This document shows, one piece after another, positions 23,375-33,424 of a DNA stretch of 64,000 nucleotides. The notes under the pieces were generated by a model. It saw nothing but the letters and a program-made list of their open reading frames with translations, did not search any database and was not told the DNA's origin. This stretch comes from Roseomonas nitratireducens (GTDB taxonomy: Bacteria > Pseudomonadota > Alphaproteobacteria > Acetobacterales > Acetobacteraceae): the NCBI RefSeq assembly GCF_017813355.1, contig NZ_JAGIYZ010000012.1, positions 1 to 64,000 on the forward strand, in the 5' to 3' direction. The translations under genes were made by a program, and so were the position numbers. Position 1 is the stretch's first letter; the number at the start of each line of letters is the position of its first letter.

Positions 23375-26245
23375 TCAGTCCGCGGCCCCGCCCGCGGCGC
23401 GCGCCGGCGGGGCCGCGCCGGCCGGCGCGCCAACCGGCCGTGCCGGCGCCGACAGGCGCGACAGCACGTCCGCCAGCCTCCAGGGATGCACCGGCCCGCT
23501 GAACAGGAAGCCCTGCGCTTCCTGGCAGCCGGCCGCGACCACGGTGGCGAGCTGTTCCTCCGTCTCGATGCCCTCGGCGATCGTCGCCATGCCCAGCTCG
23601 CCGCACAGCGCGCTGACCGAGCGCACGATCGCCGCATCCCCCTGGCGGATATGGATCTCCCGCACGAAGCCGCGGTCGATCTTCACCCGGTCGAAGGGGA
23701 AGGCCTGGAGGTAGGCGAGCGAGGAATAGCCCGTCCCGAAATCGTCCAGCGCGAAGCCGACGCCCAGCGCCCGCAGCCGCTTCATCGTGTCGAGCGCGTC
23801 GTCCGCGTTCTCGATCAGCAGGCTCTCCGTGACCTCGAGCTCGAGCCGCCGCGGGTCGAGCCCCGTCGCGGCGAGCACCTCCGCCACCTCCTGCACCAGG
23901 CCCGGCATGGCGAACTGGGCGGATGACAGGTTGACCGACACGCGCATGTCGGGATCGGCCCAGGTGACGGCCTCGCTGCAGGCGCGGCGCAGAACGTGCA
24001 GGCCGAGCGCGGTGATCAGGCCGGTCTCCTCGGCCACGTCGATGAACTCGCCGGGGCTGGTCAGCCCGTCCTGGCCCGGGCGCTTCCAGCGCACCAGCGC
24101 CTCGCAGCCGGTCGGCCGGCGCGTCAGCGCATGCACCTGGGGCTGGAAGAACACCAGCAGGTCGCGACCCTCATCTTCGAACAGGGCGCGGCGCAGCTCG
24201 GTCTCGATGGTGCGGCGGCGGCGCGCCTCGTGGTCCATCGCCGGCTCGAAGAAGACATGCCGGCCGCGGCCGCCCGCCTTGCCGTGATAGAGCGCGAGGT
24301 CGGCCGCGCGCAGCAATTCGTCCGCGCTGCCGCCATCCTCCTCCCACAGCGCGATGCCGATGGTGGTGCCGATATGGGCGATCTGCCCATCGAGGTCGAA
24401 GGGCGAGGTCAGCGCCTCGACGAGCCGCTCGCCGATCATCGCGGCGATCTCCCGCTTGTCGGATTCCATGCCCGGGGCGATGCGCAGCATGACGACGAAC
24501 TCGTCACCGCCGAGGCGCGCGACCATGTCCTGCGAGCGGCCGTCGACGCCGGAGCGCAGGCCCTGTCGGATCCGCGCGGCGACCTGGCGCAGCAGCGCGT
24601 CCCCGGCCGGATGGCCGAGCGTGTCGTTGACCTGCTTGAAGCGGTCGAGGTCGAGATAGAGCAGCGCGAGCGCGCCGATGCCGCCGGACACCTCGGCGTC
24701 CGCGCGCAGCTCCGCCAGGGCCCGCTCCAGGCACTCCATCAGGTAGGCGCGGTTGGCCAGGCCCGTCAGCGGGTCGTGGCGCGCCATGTGGCGGATGTGG
24801 CGTTCGGATTCGTGCCGCTCGGTGATGTCGTCGAAGGTCGCGAGCCAGCCGCCCTGCGGCAGCGGCCGGTAGGCGACCGAGATGGCGCGGCCGTCGGGCT
24901 CGCTCTCGACGAAGGAGTCCGCGGCACCGCTGCCCGCGAGCGCGCGCAGCCGCCGCACCACCGTGGCCGCGAGCCCGTCCCCGTCCTGGACCTGGATGGC
25001 GCCGAGCGGCGTGCCGGGCACGATCGGCTCCGGCGCCATGCCGAGCAGCGGCGCGGCGCGCGTATTCGCGATGACGAGCCGGTTCTCGGAATCGAATTTC
25101 CACACGCCCTGGGGCATGCCTTCCAGCGCCGCGCGGAACTCGGCGTGACCCAGCGCGAGGTCGCGCGCGCGCGCCAGACGCAGTTCCGCCGCCTCGCGCC
25201 GCTCGCGTTCCAGCCGCACCCGGGTGGCGGCCGCGCGCGCCTCCGCGCGATTCGCGCGCAGCGCCGCGAAGACGGCGAGGACGAGGACGCCGACCGCGAT
25301 CAGCGAGCCGACCCAGAGCCGCGTCGCGAGCGAGCGCCAGCTTTCGAGCACCGCCGAGACGGGCGTGCTGATCTGCATGCGCAGCGGATAGCGCCCGAGC
25401 GCGTGGATGCCGACCAGCCGTTCCTCGGAATTCTCGAAGGCGCCGCGCCGGACGATGAGATGCGCGCCGTCGGTCAGCGGCGGGAAGCGCGGCGTGCCGG
25501 CGAAGTTCCGGCCGAACTCCTCCTCCAGCCGCGGATGGCGCGCGAGCATCACCCCGTCGCTGCGATACAGCGAGACGCGCTCGCCCCGCTCCAGCCCGAG
25601 GGCGCCGTAGATGCGCTCGAAATAGGCGAGCTCGATGACGCCGAGCGCGACGCCGAGGAAGGCGCCGTCCACGCCCTCGACCCGCCGCGCGATGTGGAAG
25701 GCCCAGGTGTTGGTGCCGCGGTTGAGCACCGGCGGGCCGATCACCACCGGCGGGCCGCCGGCGCGCAGCGCCTGGAAATAGGCCCGGTCGGCGAGGTTGT
25801 TCGGCGGCGGGGGAAAGAAGCGGGAGGAGCCGACGACGACGCCGTCCGCGTTGAGGAGGACCAGCGCATCCACCTGCGGCAGCAGAGCGACGCGCGAGCC
25901 GAGCGCCACATGGGTGGCATAGGCCTGCGCCCAGCCGGTGAAGGTCTGCGGCCCGGTCAGCGCCTGTTCCATCGCCGCGCGTTCGAGCACGCCGTTGATC
26001 GCGACCTCGATCGCCTCCAGCGCGCGCTCCGTATGGTCGCCCAGCGTCAGCGCGATGTTGCCCAGTTCGCGCTGCGCGTCGTGCAGCGCGTTTTCCCGCG
26101 TGTTCGACACGGTCATGGCCGCGAGGCCGAGCAGCGTGGCGGTCAGGACAAGCCCACCGGCCAGGAGGCGGGACGCAGTGCCGAAGCGCTTGAGGAAGGG
26201 CAGCCGCGCGGGTGCGGCGGCGCTTTCGGCAGGCATCACGTCCAT
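23375..26245 (-). CDS. Membrane GGDEF-EAL cyclic-di-GMP protein with Cache-like sensor
   Basis: 956 residues. Membrane segments lie at about 24-46 and 312-335. The periplasmic stretch between them looks like a dCache sensor (DALVLLNADGVVVGSS, FHIARRVEG). Then come a coiled stretch, a PAS-like domain (about 375-495, MPQGVWKFDSENRLVIANTRA), GGDEF (RLGGDEF near 578) and EAL (CEALVRW near 713, DDFGTGYSSL near 836, KIDRGFV, EGIETEEQ). Both active-site motifs look intact, so synthesis and hydrolysis of c-di-GMP are both possible. It is transcribed alone; an A/T-rich stretch (gtttattttttgtg, about 26319-26332) upstream may hold its promoter. Confidence 0.93.
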   Translation of the reverse strand: MDVMPAESAAAPARLPFLKRFGTASRLLAGGLVLTATLLGLAAMTVSNTRENALHDAQRELGNIALTLGDHTERALEAIEVAINGVLERAAMEQALTGPQTFTGWAQAYATHVALGSRVALLPQVDALVLLNADGVVVGSSRFFPPPPNNLADRAYFQALRAGGPPVVIGPPVLNRGTNTWAFHIARRVEGVDGAFLGVALGVIELAYFERIYGALGLERGERVSLYRSDGVMLARHPRLEEEFGRNFAGTPRFPPLTDGAHLIVRRGAFENSEERLVGIHALGRYPLRMQISTPVSAVLESWRSLATRLWVGSLIAVGVLVLAVFAALRANRAEARAAATRVRLERERREAAELRLARARDLALGHAEFRAALEGMPQGVWKFDSENRLVIANTRAAPLLGMAPEPIVPGTPLGAIQVQDGDGLAATVVRRLRALAGSGAADSFVESEPDGRAISVAYRPLPQGGWLATFDDITERHESERHIRHMARHDPLTGLANRAYLMECLERALAELRADAEVSGGIGALALLYLDLDRFKQVNDTLGHPAGDALLRQVAARIRQGLRSGVDGRSQDMVARLGGDEFVVMLRIAPGMESDKREIAAMIGERLVEALTSPFDLDGQIAHIGTTIGIALWEEDGGSADELLRAADLALYHGKAGGRGRHVFFEPAMDHEARRRRTIETELRRALFEDEGRDLLVFFQPQVHALTRRPTGCEALVRWKRPGQDGLTSPGEFIDVAEETGLITALGLHVLRRACSEAVTWADPDMRVSVNLSSAQFAMPGLVQEVAEVLAATGLDPRRLELEVTESLLIENADDALDTMKRLRALGVGFALDDFGTGYSSLAYLQAFPFDRVKIDRGFVREIHIRQGDAAIVRSVSALCGELGMATIAEGIETEEQLATVVAAGCQEAQGFLFSGPVHPWRLADVLSRLSAPARPVGAPAGAAPPARAAGGAAD

Positions 26246-26459
26246 CGTCTCTCTCGGACCAGTGAACCAGGCCGGGCTTGGGGAGCGCGGTCAGGTGTCA
26301 CGCAGTCTTGACCCGAGAAGTTTATTTTTTGTGAGGCTTGCCCGCCCCTCCGCGGCAGCCGATCGCCGCGGATCCGCGCGATCGGAGTTCCTGCCGCGCG
26401 ATCAATGGCTTCCGGGGCAGGACATCCGATCGGCCCTGGGCGGCCGATCGCATATCCCT

Positions 26460-29400
26460 CTAGCCGAGCCGTATCGCTCCCGCGCCGACCAGGGCCGCGA
26501 TGCGCGCGGCGATCGCCACCTCCGCCCCGGGATCGAGGCCCAGCAGCGCCGGGATGGCGGCCGCGAGTTCCGCTTCCGTCAGCCCCGGACGGCGCGCGAG
26601 CAGCGCCTCGGCCGCCGCCGCCACCTCGGCCGGCGGCACCGCGGCGGCGCGGCGCAGATGCGCGGCCGCCCCGCGCCGGTCGCGCGGGACCACCTTCGTG
26701 TCCGCGCGCGCGAGCACGCCGGCCTGCTCCGTGACGCCGAGTCGGTCGCGCGCCAGCGGCAGGGCGGCGCGGACCGCGTTGCGCTCGGCGGGGGAAAGCG
26801 CGTCCCGCCGCGCGACCAGGCGCAGCCGCTCCAGCAGGCTGTCCTGGGTGATCGGCGCCTCGGCCGCGACGATGGCGGCGACCAGCGCGGCGAGGTCGGC
26901 CGACGGCATGGTCGCGATGGCCGCCCCTTCGGGCAGCGCCGCGTCGCTTTCGCGATAGGGCTCCGCGAGGCCGGCTTCGGGCGGCGGCGCGGCCGGCGCG
27001 GCGGCGGGCGCGGGCGGCGCTTCCGCCCCCAGCAGGGCGGCGATGCGCGCGGCTTCCGCATCCGGCCGCGCATACCAGGCGAGCGACCAGGACCGGGTCA
27101 GCGTCCAGCCCATCATCTCGAGCGCCGATTGGCGCCCGCGCTCCCGGTCCCGCGCGCAGCGCAGCGCGGCCCAGTCGCCGGCATCGGCCTCGATGCCGAG
27201 CTCGTAGCCCTTCTCCCCCTTCGCCGCGACGTCGAGGAACAGGCCGGCGAGGCCGACGCGCGCGACGGCTTCCTTGCCCGCCGCCGTGACGGCCTCCGCG
27301 ATGGCGGCGCCGATCGGGCTGCCATCGGCCCCGCCGCCCTGGCGGGGCGCGTCTGCGGGCGCGGCGGCGAAGGCGAGGAAGGTCTTCAACGCGGCCACGC
27401 CGCGGCCGGAGGCGCGTTCCGTGTCGATGTCGTCCGCGCCGATGCCGGAGAAGACGATGCAGCGTTTCTTCGCGCGCGTGATCAGCACGTTGAGCCGCCG
27501 TTCCCCCCCTTCGGCCGAGAGCGGGCCGAAGCGCATGGCGAGCCTGCCATCCTTGTCCCGGCCATAGCCGACCGAGATCAGGATCGCGTCGCGCTCGTCG
27601 CCCTGCACGTTCTCGAGGTTCTTCACGAAGAAGGGCTCGTCGGCGTGGTCGGCGAAGAAGGCATCGGCGGACGGGTCGGCGCGGCGCGCGGCCTCGATCG
27701 CGTCCATGATCGCGTCGCGCTGCTTGATCGAGAAGGCGGCGACGCCGAGCGTGTCCCCCGGCGTCTCCTTCGCGTGGCGCATCACGGCCTCGGCGATCGC
27801 CTGGGCTTCCGCGCGGTTCACGCCCTCCCCCGTCTCCCAGGCGCCGTCCACGCGCACCAACGACAGGCCGAGGGCCGCCGAGCGCGGCCGCGGGGACGGC
27901 AGCACCAGCAGCCGGTTCTCGTAGAATTCGGCGTTCGACGTCGCGATCAGGCTCTCGTGCCGGCTGCGATAGTGCCAGCGCAGCATGGCGCGCGGGACGC
28001 CGCGCGCGTTGCACAGGCCGAGGATGGATTCCACGTCCCGCGCCGCGACGGCGTCGGGCGCGTCCTCCGGCGCCGTTTCCTCCGCTTCCTCGGTCATGCG
28101 CTGGAAGAAGCGGGTGGGCGGCATCTGCCGGTCGTCGCCCACCACCACCACCTGGCGGCAGCGGGCGATCGCCCCCAGCGCGTCCACCGGTTCGACCTGC
28201 GAGGCCTCGTCGACCACCAGCAGGTCGAAGGTCAGGCCCGGGCGCAGCCCGTGGGGGGGGCTGAGGAATTGCGCGACGGAGAGCGGGCTCATCATGAAGA
28301 TGGGCTTGGCCTGCTGCACCGCGCCGGCGGCGCGGAGGAGCAATTCGCGCACCGGCAGGTGGCCGCGCTTCTTCTCCATCTCGCCGCGGATCACGGTCAT
28401 GCCCGCGGCGCCGTCGCGCACCTGGCGGACGCGCTCGGCATGGGCGCGGGCGGCCTCGGCGCGGGTCAGCGCGATGCGGGCGCGGTCGGCCTCGCGGAAC
28501 TCGGCGACGGTGCGGTCGTAGGCCGCCGCGTCGAAGGCGGCGAGGTCGGGGAAGCGCGCGGAGGCCGCGCGCAGCAGCCCTTCATGCAGCGCGTAGGCGA
28601 AGGCGTCCTCGGCGGCCTCGGGGGCGAGGCGCCCGTCCTGAAGCCGCTGGACCACGGGCTCGATGCCGCGCGCCTCGGTCAGCGCGCGCCGCCAGCCCTG
28701 CCAGAGCGGCAGCGCCTCCGGCCGCGAGGCCCATTCGCCGAGCCGGTCCGACAGCGCGGCGAAGGACGGGTCGGCGGTTCCGAAGGCGGCGAGCGGGTCG
28801 AGGCCCGTCGCCTGCTTCACCTCCGCCCAGGCGGTCGCGGCGGCGTCCAGGATCGCGGCATCGGCCGCGGGCGCGGGGGAAGCGAGCGCGGCGGCGGCTT
28901 CCGCCCCATGCTTCTGCCGCCAGAGGATCAGCGCGGAGAGCGCGGAGGGGTCGGTCTCCTCCCCCCGCCAGAGGCTGCCGAAGGCGGCGGCACCCAGGGC
29001 GTTGCCGTTGCGCACGCGCGCCCGCGCCTCCTGCCCCGTGATCGCGGCTTCCAGCGCGGCGACGGGGTCCGCGCCGTCGCGCACGACGCGGGAAGCGACC
29101 TCCTGCGCCGCGCGGCGGCCGGAATTGAGGAAGCCGAAGAAGCCGCCGGAGGAAGCGAGCCCCGCGCGCGCTTCCGCCAGCCCCTGCACGTCCAGCGCGC
29201 CGGGCTTGAGCCGCGCGTCGCGCGTCGCGATGGCAAGCCGCGCGACCGCTTCGGTCAGCGCCACCAGCGGCGCGGGGTCCCCGCGCCAGGCGGCGTGGCC
29301 CATCGCCGCCTTGTCATGCCTGGGCGCTTCCCGCAGCGCGGCGGCGGATTTCAGCCGCGCCGCGATCGCCGCCGGGCCGGTCGCGGGCGCGCCGGCGGCG

Positions 29401-31016
29401 GCCAGCGCCGCGCCGGCGGCGGCGAAGGCGCGGATCCAGCCGGGCAGCCGCGCCATCAGCCGGTCCGCATCCGCCGGGCCGAGATCGGCCGTCACGCCCC
29501 GCCAGGGATTGTGCGCGCCATCCGCTTCCACCGCGCGTGCGGCAAGATCGCGCACCGCGTCGCGCTTGGCCGCGATGGTCGCGCCATCCCAGCCCGCGAC
29601 GTCCAGCGTGAAGTCCGGCACGCGCGCGCCGCGCCGGCGCAGCGCGACGAGCGTGCCGATCACCTGGTGCAAGGGAATCCCCGACGCGCCGGCAGTCTCC
29701 CGCATCGCCGCCGCGTGGCGGTTCAGCCGCCCGCGCAGGCTGGCGAGCCGGTCCACCACCGTCGCGCGGTCCGGCTTGGGCGGCGGCGGCAAGGCGAGTG
29801 TCGCGCGCAGTTCATCCAGCACGGCGCGCTTGGATTGCTTTTCCGAATGCAGTTCCAGCACTGCGGCGCCGAGGCCGATATTCTCCAGCCGCCGCTTCAC
29901 CACCTCCAGCGCCGCCAGCTTCTCGGCGACGAACAGCACTGAGCGGCCGTCGAGGATGGCCTGGGCGAGGATGGTCGCGATGGTCTGCGACTTTCCGGTG
30001 CCCGGCGGGCCCTGGATGACCACATGCCCGCCACGGCGGACGGCTTCGGCGGCCAGCGCCTGCGACCCGTCCATGTCGACCACGTGGTCGAGCCGCTCGA
30101 CCGGGATCTCGGCATCCACATCGGCGTCGTCGGGGAAGGTGGGCGGGGCGGAGAGCGGCTCGCCGCCGACCAGCGCGCGCACCAGCGGATGATCGGCGAG
30201 GCCGGGATTCTCCTCCGGCCCCAGGTCGCGCCACATCAGGAATTTTGCAAACGAGAACAGGCCGACGGCCAGCGCATCGGCCTCGACCGTCCAGTTGGGC
30301 TGGTCCTTTACGGCCTGCGCCACGGCCTCGGCCCAGGCGGTGGGGTTGTAGGTCTCGGCGTTGAACTCCGGCAGCGTGGTGCGGAAGTTCACCTTGAGCA
30401 TTTCGCGCAGCGAGAGGTTCTCGGCCGGTTCCTCGGCCCCCGCGCGCAGGCGGAAGCTGCGGGAGACGCCCTCGCGCTCGATCGCCACGGGCAGCAGCAC
30501 CAGCGGGGCGCGGCGTTCCGTCTCCGGCGTCATCGGGTCCCGCCAGACCAGGGCGCCGAGGGCTAGGTAGAGCGTGGGGACGCCCGTTTCCTCCCGCGCC
30601 GTGCGGGCATCGGTCATCAGGTCGCGCAGGCGGCGGGCGAGGTCCGCGGGCGGCAGGCGGACGCGCAGCGCCTCGTCGCGCTGCCATTCCTCCCGCGCCG
30701 CGGCGCCGTCGGCCTTGGCGACGCCGTCGGCCTTGGCCGCGGCCTTGCTGGTGCGACGGCGGGCGCGCTTCGGCTTGCCCTCGGCGGGCGCCTCGGTGGT
30801 TTCGGGCGGCGCTTCGGGCGCTTCCTCCCCCGCCGCCTCGAAGCCGAAGGGCTTGCCGGCGACGAGCGCGCCCGCGACGAAATCCGCATCCTCGTCGTCC
30901 AGGATGACGACGCCGCGCGACCGCCCGGGCTTGGGCAGGGCGAGCAGCCGGTTGCGGGTGGAGAGGTCGAGCAGCGCCCGGCGGGCGTCCTCGAGGGCCT
31001 GGCGAAGGTCCGTCAT
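26460..31016 (-). CDS. DUF4011 / superfamily I helicase / Vsr-like nuclease protein
   Basis: 1518 residues. The N-terminal DUF4011-type motif ALLDLSTRNRLL (13-24) is followed by a low-complexity Ala/Lys linker (60-110). Walker A GPPGTGKS sits at 336-343 and Walker B LLVVDEASQ near 930. Helicase C-terminal motifs follow (WHYRSRHESL, VQGDERDAILISVGYG). A restriction-endonuclease-like domain lies about 1270-1330 (GIEADAG, ARDRERGRQSALEMMGW, SLAWY), like the very-short-patch-repair type fused to such helicases, and a DUF3320-like region is near 1390-1460. Proteins with this set have been proposed as single-gene anti-phage or anti-plasmid systems (I recall the name Hhe; not checked). It stands alone between housekeeping genes. 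Confidence 0.85.
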   Translation of the reverse strand: MTDLRQALEDARRALLDLSTRNRLLALPKPGRSRGVVILDDEDADFVAGALVAGKPFGFEAAGEEAPEAPPETTEAPAEGKPKRARRRTSKAAAKADGVAKADGAAAREEWQRDEALRVRLPPADLARRLRDLMTDARTAREETGVPTLYLALGALVWRDPMTPETERRAPLVLLPVAIEREGVSRSFRLRAGAEEPAENLSLREMLKVNFRTTLPEFNAETYNPTAWAEAVAQAVKDQPNWTVEADALAVGLFSFAKFLMWRDLGPEENPGLADHPLVRALVGGEPLSAPPTFPDDADVDAEIPVERLDHVVDMDGSQALAAEAVRRGGHVVIQGPPGTGKSQTIATILAQAILDGRSVLFVAEKLAALEVVKRRLENIGLGAAVLELHSEKQSKRAVLDELRATLALPPPPKPDRATVVDRLASLRGRLNRHAAAMRETAGASGIPLHQVIGTLVALRRRGARVPDFTLDVAGWDGATIAAKRDAVRDLAARAVEADGAHNPWRGVTADLGPADADRLMARLPGWIRAFAAAGAALAAAGAPATGPAAIAARLKSAAALREAPRHDKAAMGHAAWRGDPAPLVALTEAVARLAIATRDARLKPGALDVQGLAEARAGLASSGGFFGFLNSGRRAAQEVASRVVRDGADPVAALEAAITGQEARARVRNGNALGAAAFGSLWRGEETDPSALSALILWRQKHGAEAAAALASPAPAADAAILDAAATAWAEVKQATGLDPLAAFGTADPSFAALSDRLGEWASRPEALPLWQGWRRALTEARGIEPVVQRLQDGRLAPEAAEDAFAYALHEGLLRAASARFPDLAAFDAAAYDRTVAEFREADRARIALTRAEAARAHAERVRQVRDGAAGMTVIRGEMEKKRGHLPVRELLLRAAGAVQQAKPIFMMSPLSVAQFLSPPHGLRPGLTFDLLVVDEASQVEPVDALGAIARCRQVVVVGDDRQMPPTRFFQRMTEEAEETAPEDAPDAVAARDVESILGLCNARGVPRAMLRWHYRSRHESLIATSNAEFYENRLLVLPSPRPRSAALGLSLVRVDGAWETGEGVNRAEAQAIAEAVMRHAKETPGDTLGVAAFSIKQRDAIMDAIEAARRADPSADAFFADHADEPFFVKNLENVQGDERDAILISVGYGRDKDGRLAMRFGPLSAEGGERRLNVLITRAKKRCIVFSGIGADDIDTERASGRGVAALKTFLAFAAAPADAPRQGGGADGSPIGAAIAEAVTAAGKEAVARVGLAGLFLDVAAKGEKGYELGIEADAGDWAALRCARDRERGRQSALEMMGWTLTRSWSLAWYARPDAEAARIAALLGAEAPPAPAAAPAAPPPEAGLAEPYRESDAALPEGAAIATMPSADLAALVAAIVAAEAPITQDSLLERLRLVARRDALSPAERNAVRAALPLARDRLGVTEQAGVLARADTKVVPRDRRGAAAHLRRAAAVPPAEVAAAAEALLARRPGLTEAELAAAIPALLGLDPGAEVAIAARIAALVGAGAIRLG

Positions 31017-31054
31017 GCGCCCCCTATAGCGCGCGCGGTCGATTCCCGCGCGGA

Positions 31055-32623
31055 TCAGCCCTCGGCCACGCCCATCAGCCGGCGCAGGCGCAGTTCCTCG
31101 AGGTCCAGCTCCTCGGTCAGGCGGGCCATCAGCTCCTCATCCACCCCGTCCTCCCTGCGGTGGCGGAGCAGCCGGGCGCGGCCGGCGCGCAGCGCGTGCA
31201 GGCGGAGTTCGAGCCGGGCGGCGCGCTCGGCGGCAATCGCGCCCTGGTTGATGCCGTCGAGCAGCCGCACCCGGTCGCGGTATTCCGGCAGCAGGTCCTG
31301 GGCGATGACGCCGGCAAGGATGTCCTCCGCGCGGCGTTCCATCTCCCGCAGCGAGGCATGGGCGATCAGCGTCCGCGCGGCGGCCTCGTCGACCCCCATG
31401 CCGGGGCGGCGCTTCTCCTCGACCCCCAGGCGCCGGATCACCCATTCCAGCGTCGTGCCCTGCAGCACCAGCGTGGCCAGGATGGCGCAGAAGGCGAGGT
31501 AGACGATGATGTCGCGTTCCGGGAAGTTCAGCGGCAGGGCCAGGGCCGCGGCCAGCGAGACCACGCCGCGCATCCCCGCCCAGGAGACGACCGTCGCTTC
31601 CCGCCAGCGCGGCGGCCCGTCGCGCAGGCGCGCGCGGTCGATCAGCCACTCCGCGCCGACCGCGGGGAAGATCCAGACGAAGCGCGCCGCGATCAGCGCC
31701 GCCGAGACGGCGATGGCGAGCAGCGCGAGATGCCAGGCCGGCTGGTCCTGCATGCGGCCCAGGATCTCGTTCAGCTGCAGGCCGATCAGGATGAACACCA
31801 GCGAGTTCAGGACGAACTCGATGAATTCCCACACCGTGCGCGAATCCCGCCGCGTGCGGGCGGAAAAGCGGTGCTGCGCGCGGCCGAGCACGAGCCCCGT
31901 CGCGACCACCGCGATGACGCCCGACACATGGATGAACTCGGCGGCGAAGAAGGAGGCGAAGCAGGCGATGAAGGAGGCCGCCGTTTCCAGCAGCGTGTCG
32001 TCCAGCCGGCGGATGGCGATGACGGCGCCGCGCCCGATCGCCCAGCCGATGGCGGCCCCGCCGATCGACAGCAGGACGAAGGACAGCCCGGCCTCGGCGA
32101 TGGAGAAGGCGCCGGCCAGGGTCGCGGCGACCGCGAAGCGGTAGAGCACGAGCGCGGAGGCGTCGTTGATCAGGCTTTCGCCTTCCAGCACCACGACAAG
32201 GCGGCGCGGCAGGCGCAGCCGCTGCAGCACGGCCGCGGCGGCGACGGCATCCGGCGGGGCCACGATGGCGCCGAGCGCGATGGCCGCCGCCCAGGGCAGG
32301 CCAGGGATCAGGCCCTTCGCCACCACCGCGACCACCAGCGCGGTGAACAGCACCGCGCCGACGGCCAGGAACAGGATCGGCCGCAGGCTGCCCTTGAAGG
32401 CGGGCCAGTCGGTCCGGTAGGCGCTCGCCTGCAGCAGCGGCGGCAGGAAGAAGGCGAGCGCGATTTCCGGGTCCAGTTCGACCTGCGGCACGCCGGGGAT
32501 GAAGGCGAGCGCCATGCCGCCCAGCACGAGCACCACGGCGTAGGGAAGGCGCGCGCGCCGGGCCAGCAGGGCGAAGCCGATGCAGGCCGCGATCAGCGCC
32601 AGCAGGGCCTGAACGATTGCCAT
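31055..32623 (-). CDS. CPA1-type cation/proton antiporter
   Basis: 522 residues. About twelve membrane segments fill residues 1-390. Family hallmarks: FFLPPLLQASAYRTDW (58-73), GAIVAPPDAVAAAAVL (about 122-138, the ion-site DA pair) and EGESLINDASALVLY (about 150-164). A cytoplasmic helical tail of about 130 residues follows, as in bacterial NhaP/YjcE relatives. It exchanges Na+ or K+ for H+ across the inner membrane. It begins downstream of the small membrane-protein gene on the same strand with a 60-bp gap. Confidence 0.92.
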   Translation of the reverse strand: MAIVQALLALIAACIGFALLARRARLPYAVVLVLGGMALAFIPGVPQVELDPEIALAFFLPPLLQASAYRTDWPAFKGSLRPILFLAVGAVLFTALVVAVVAKGLIPGLPWAAAIALGAIVAPPDAVAAAAVLQRLRLPRRLVVVLEGESLINDASALVLYRFAVAATLAGAFSIAEAGLSFVLLSIGGAAIGWAIGRGAVIAIRRLDDTLLETAASFIACFASFFAAEFIHVSGVIAVVATGLVLGRAQHRFSARTRRDSRTVWEFIEFVLNSLVFILIGLQLNEILGRMQDQPAWHLALLAIAVSAALIAARFVWIFPAVGAEWLIDRARLRDGPPRWREATVVSWAGMRGVVSLAAALALPLNFPERDIIVYLAFCAILATLVLQGTTLEWVIRRLGVEEKRRPGMGVDEAAARTLIAHASLREMERRAEDILAGVIAQDLLPEYRDRVRLLDGINQGAIAAERAARLELRLHALRAGRARLLRHRREDGVDEELMARLTEELDLEELRLRRLMGVAEG

Positions 32624-32683
32624 CCAGGGCCAAGGTGCCTTGCCGCGCGCGCGGTGGGAAGCGCGGCGTGCGGGGCCGGGCGC

Positions 32684-32854
32684 CTATTCCTTGCGGCGCC
32701 AGCGCCAGAGCACGACGAGCAGCACGAAGCAGACCAGCACGACGGTGGAGAGCATGCCCTGCACCACGCCGAAATTCGGCGAATCGCGGGCGACGAACAG
32801 CGCGGCGATCGATCCGCCGAGGGCGAGCAGGACACGGACGGCGATGTTGATCAC
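32684..32854 (-). CDS. Small two-helix membrane protein
   Basis: 56 residues starting at GTG 32854, which overlaps the DUF1003 stop (GTGA). Two hydrophobic helices (about 2-21 and 29-48) are joined by ARDSPNFGVVQG, and a basic tail WRWRRKE should face the cytoplasm. I do not recognise the family. The overlap implies coupled expression with the DUF1003 protein and perhaps association with it in the membrane. Confidence 0.65.
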   Translation of the reverse strand: MINIAVRVLLALGGSIAALFVARDSPNFGVVQGMLSTVVLVCFVLLVVLWRWRRKE

Positions 32855-33375
32855 GGCGTGGCCTTCCTGGATTCCAGCGTGTCGATGCGCGCGAGCGCGG
32901 TCTTGAGCAGATGCGTCAGTTCCAGCAATTCGCGTTCGCGCATCAGGTCGATCTTCTCGTGCAGCAGGGCGATCTCCGCCTCCGCGCGGATGTTCACCTG
33001 ATAATCCGCCATGGCGCGCTCCCGGTCGACATCCGAGAGGCGGTTCTGGCTCATCATGATGATGGGCGCGGTGTAGGCCGCCTGGAAGGACAGCAGCAGG
33101 TTCAGCAGGATGAAGGGATAGGGGTCCCAGGCGCCGCCGCCGAAGACCGCGTTGCCCGCGATCCAGCTCAGGATCAGCGTCGACTGCACCAGGATGAAGC
33201 GCCAGGAGCCGACCGTCGCCGCGACCGCGTCGGCGAGCCATTCGCCCAGCGGCGGCGGCGGCGCGGGGCCCAGCGCGCGACGCCTTCGGCGGGCGAGCGC
33301 GATGGCGGCGCGCAGATGGCTGGAATGGCCGTGATGCGACCGGAGCGGGGCGGCCTGGTTCGCGGGCTGGTTCAT
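32851..33375 (-). CDS. DUF1003 membrane protein
   Basis: 174 residues. A basic, His-rich N-terminus (RSHHGHSS) is followed by two membrane segments (about 58-80 and 88-112). The DUF1003 signature has W---DPYPFILLNLLLSFQAAYTAPIIMMSQNR, continuing into a long amphipathic helix with DVDRERAMADYQVN and a heptad-like tail. Members are inner-membrane proteins of unknown function; some lie near cation transport genes, as here. The ATG at 33375 is used. It is coupled to the small membrane protein downstream. Confidence 0.88.
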   Translation of the reverse strand: MNQPANQAAPLRSHHGHSSHLRAAIALARRRRRALGPAPPPPLGEWLADAVAATVGSWRFILVQSTLILSWIAGNAVFGGGAWDPYPFILLNLLLSFQAAYTAPIIMMSQNRLSDVDRERAMADYQVNIRAEAEIALLHEKIDLMRERELLELTHLLKTALARIDTLESRKATP

Positions 33376-33424
33376 GGCGGCTCCTGCGACGGGGCCACAG
33401 CCTCGCGCCGCCGGCGCCCCCGCT

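Noticed and set aside
25938-29942. A forward-strand frame of over 1300 codons opposite the helicase and GGDEF-EAL genes
   Set aside because: Arg/Gly/Ala-rich composition with no motif. It is an antisense artefact of high GC in the third codon position of the real genes.
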